This document shows, one piece after another, positions 6,625-8,393 of a stretch of 8,393 nucleotides of DNA. The translations under genes were made by a program, and so were the position numbers. Numbering within the stretch: position 1 is the stretch's first letter; each line of letters begins with the position of its first letter. The DNA is taken from assembly GCA_009703465.1 (NCBI GenBank), contig WLGC01000026.1:1-8393 (forward strand), in the 5' to 3' direction. The stretch is from Actinomycetota bacterium. Lineage in GTDB: Bacteria > Actinomycetota > Actinomycetes > Actinomycetales > Microbacteriaceae. The notes beneath the pieces were generated by a model, which did no database searches, was not told the origin of the DNA, and saw only the letters and a list, made by a program, of their open reading frames with translations.

Positions 6625-6987
6625 ATGGCACTGAGGGCTATTCGCGGCGCAATTCAGCTGGATGTCGATGAACGCGAACATCTAGTTAAGTCAACCGCTG
6701 AACTTCTTACCAAAACTCTGCATGCTAATGAGATAGAAAACGGTCAGCTGGTTTCAATTCTTTTTACCTCAACTCCAGATATAACAAGTGAGTTTCCTGC
6801 TGTTGCTGCTCGTGAGCTTGACCTCGGCGATGTGCCGCTGATGTGCTTTGTGGAAATGGATGTAATCGGCGCCATGCAAAGAGTTATTCGAATCCTGATA
6901 ATGGTGGAATCGGATAAAGCTAGATCTGAAATCCAGCACGTTTATCTGCGCGGCGCTAAAGCGCTTCGCCAGGACATTGCACAGTGA
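6625..6987 (+). CDS. aroH: Monofunctional chorismate mutase, AroH type
   Basis: Chorismate mutase converts chorismate to prephenate, the branch point towards phenylalanine and tyrosine. The 120-residue length and sequence fit the trimeric AroH class known from Bacillus subtilis, not the all-helical AroQ class. Active-site residues align almost one to one with the B. subtilis enzyme: Arg7 in RAIRGA, Cys74, Glu77 in CFVEMDV, Arg89 in RVIRILI, Tyr107 in HVYL, and Arg115. The STPDITSEFPAVAAREL segment (residues 49-65) is also characteristic. The gene begins four bases after rluB and its TGA stop is embedded in the GTGA start of tyrA, which performs the next step on prephenate. Separate genes replace the mutase-dehydrogenase fusion of enteric bacteria. 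It carries no regulatory domain, so feedback control would have to act elsewhere, for example on the ACT domain of TyrA. Confidence 0.93.
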   Translation: MALRAIRGAIQLDVDEREHLVKSTAELLTKTLHANEIENGQLVSILFTSTPDITSEFPAVAARELDLGDVPLMCFVEMDVIGAMQRVIRILIMVESDKARSEIQHVYLRGAKALRQDIAQ

Positions 6988-8060
6988 CAACGTTTGTTGG
7001 GTCAGTTCGGATAGTTGGTGCTGGCCTTTTAGGAACGAGCATTGGTCTAGCGCTGACCAAACAGGGTGTTGATGTCTCAATCGCATCAAGATCCACCAAG
7101 AGTGTTGAGCTTGCTACGAACTACGGCGCGGGCCGAGCGGCGACGGATACAGATTCTCCAAATCTGATAGTTGTTTGCGTGCCGCCTGATCAAACTGCGG
7201 AAATAGTAGCTCAAGAACTCAGGATATTCCCACAAGCATTTGTCACCGATGTAGCAAGCGTTAAGCAAAGCATTCTGCACAGCCTTGAAACTATGGGCGC
7301 ACCAATTGAGCGTTATGTCGGATCGCACCCCATGGCAGGTAGAGAGCGCGGCGGCGCACTAGCTGGCCGAGCAGATTTGTTTCTTGGAAGACCGTGGATT
7401 GTCTGCGCGCACTCAAAATCTTTACCAGCTGCAACCAAGGCGGTGAAAGATCTCGCCAGCTCCCTAGAGTCATCTGTTGTCGAGCTAAGCGCCAAAGATC
7501 ACGACCGCGCTGTGGCTTTAGTTTCACATCTTCCGCAGTTGGTTGCCAGTTTGCTTGCCGGTCGTCTAATTGAATCAGACTCCAAAGATGTAGCACTTGC
7601 CGGACAAGGCCTGCGCGACACAACCAGAATTGCATCCAGTGACCCGGATCTTTGGATGCAGATATTTTCTGCAAATGCCGACCAGGTTTCCTTAGCGCTT
7701 AATGCCTTCGCAGCGGATCTAAAAGAAGCTAGCGCCGCCCTAAATGATCTATCAAAGACGGAAAATCAAGCAACCCTGCGTCAGGTACTTAGTCTTGGCA
7801 ACACCGGTGTGGAAAAGATACCCGGTAAGCATGGAGCCAAGCATTCCATTTACTCTCAAGTGGTAGTGATGATTAATGATGAACCCGGTCAGTTGGCAAA
7901 ATTACTTACTGACGTCGGCGAAATAGGTATAAACCTAGAGGAGCTGAAACTGGAGCACTCACCAAGTGCCCAGATTGGTCTTGTCGAGCTCTACATCGCA
8001 CCGGCTAAAGAGCAGAAGTTAATAACTGAACTAGAACTGCGGAACTGGCGCCTAGTTTAA
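6984..8060 (+). CDS. tyrA: Prephenate (or arogenate) dehydrogenase with C-terminal ACT domain
   Basis: TyrA oxidatively decarboxylates prephenate (or arogenate) with NAD(P)+ on the way to tyrosine. The 358-residue protein begins with a Rossmann fold, GAGLLG (Gly12, 14, 17). The family signature [12 protein letters not shown] follows, containing His115, the candidate catalytic residue, and later SHLPQLVAS and [16 protein letters not shown]. From about residue 290 an ACT domain ([16 protein letters not shown], then [12 protein letters not shown]) reaches the C-terminus; such domains usually bind an amino acid, so feedback inhibition by tyrosine is likely. The GTG start overlaps the aroH stop as GTGA, with a weak AGGA nine bases upstream, indicating coupled translation. 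Several Actinobacteria use arogenate, and I cannot decide the substrate from sequence alone. No chorismate mutase domain is fused; that activity is provided by the gene just upstream. Confidence 0.94.
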   Translation: MTTFVGSVRIVGAGLLGTSIGLALTKQGVDVSIASRSTKSVELATNYGAGRAATDTDSPNLIVVCVPPDQTAEIVAQELRIFPQAFVTDVASVKQSILHSLETMGAPIERYVGSHPMAGRERGGALAGRADLFLGRPWIVCAHSKSLPAATKAVKDLASSLESSVVELSAKDHDRAVALVSHLPQLVASLLAGRLIESDSKDVALAGQGLRDTTRIASSDPDLWMQIFSANADQVSLALNAFAADLKEASAALNDLSKTENQATLRQVLSLGNTGVEKIPGKHGAKHSIYSQVVVMINDEPGQLAKLLTDVGEIGINLEELKLEHSPSAQIGLVELYIAPAKEQKLITELELRNWRLV

Positions 8061-8393
8061 TGTCTCCAATAATCATTGCGATTGATGGTCCAGCTGGTTC
8101 TGGAAAATCATCGGTAAGTAAACAGGTTGCTAGGGAATTAAAATTTGGCTACCTAGATACCGGTGCTGCATATCGCGCGCTTGCCTGGGCTTGTCTCAAC
8201 TTGCCAGATTTCAATGTGGCTAGTTTGGAGGCTCGAGATTTGGCAAAGGACTTCAACTATTCAATATCAACTGACCCAGATGATTTCTGGGTAAAGCTGG
8301 ACTCTCATGATCTCACTCAGGCAATTAGGGAAACTTCAGTTGCTGAGTTTGTAAGTCAGGTGGCTGGAATTCCTCGAGTAAGGGATTTTATGA
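8060..8393 (+). CDS. cmk: Cytidylate kinase, N-terminal part (3' end outside window)
   Basis: Cmk phosphorylates CMP and dCMP with ATP and so feeds CDP/dCDP to RNA and DNA synthesis. The frame is open from ATG 8060 to the right edge (111 complete codons). The N-terminus [15 protein letters not shown] contains the P-loop with Lys16, and [12 protein letters not shown] is the family's substrate-binding motif. [13 protein letters not shown] near the edge matches the Cmk segment after the CMP-binding insert. The ATG shares its A with the tyrA stop (TAATG), so translation of cmk probably depends on termination of tyrA; no separate ribosome binding site is seen. In related bacteria der (engA) follows and is sometimes fused to cmk; the window ends too early to tell. 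Confidence 0.95.
   Translation, partial: MSPIIIAIDGPAGSGKSSVSKQVARELKFGYLDTGAAYRALAWACLNLPDFNVASLEARDLAKDFNYSISTDPDDFWVKLDSHDLTQAIRETSVAEFVSQVAGIPRVRDFM

Noticed and set aside
6769..7089. Minus-strand 106-codon open frame
   Set aside because: It lies antisense to the conserved active-site half of aroH and the start of tyrA, with no plausible product.
7291..7674. Minus-strand 127-codon open frame
   Set aside because: It lies wholly inside tyrA, opposite conserved motifs such as GSHPMAG and GLRDTTRIA, and its translation (rich in Trp, Gln, Arg) resembles no family I know.

Overview
The window is a compact piece of bacterial core chromosome with every gene on the + strand. Gene content and order (recN, pyrG, xerD, a parA-like gene, scpA, scpB, rluB, then chorismate mutase, tyrA and cmk) match a block well known in Actinobacteria. 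In Mycobacterium tuberculosis the same backbone runs recN, pyrG, xerD, a ParA-like gene, scpA, scpB, rluB, cmk, engA. An AroH-type chorismate mutase plus tyrA between rluB and cmk, together with fairly balanced base composition and very short spacers, suggests a small-genome, lower-GC member of the Microbacteriaceae, such as freshwater Rhodoluna/Aquiluna-like bacteria. That placement is an inference from memory of gene order and was not tested by a search.

Layout. Positions 1-744 hold the C-terminal part of recN (DNA repair ATPase), cut by the window edge. A 56-base gap (745-800) holds a short hairpin and an extended -10 motif so close to the pyrG ATG that a leaderless pyrG mRNA is likely. 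pyrG (801-2483) encodes CTP synthase and is followed after 9 bases by the tyrosine recombinase xerD (2493-3452). The 111-base gap 3453-3563 is the largest non-coding stretch; it has inverted repeats, a tandem 7-base repeat, a candidate -10 box and the best Shine-Dalgarno site of the window. From 3564 to the right edge, seven genes are packed with overlaps or a 4-base gap: parA-like, scpA, scpB, rluB, aroH, tyrA and cmk (cut by the right edge). They look like one transcription unit.

Function. ParA-like, ScpA and ScpB belong with chromosome organisation and segregation (ScpAB are the kleisin and KITE partners of SMC), and XerD resolves chromosome dimers. RluB modifies 23S rRNA. AroH and TyrA perform successive steps from chorismate towards tyrosine. 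PyrG and Cmk both serve cytidine nucleotide supply. All proteins have intact key motifs. I see no mobile element, CRISPR array, RNA gene or defence-type system. The points worth a second look are regulatory and architectural, and I do not see an undescribed system here.
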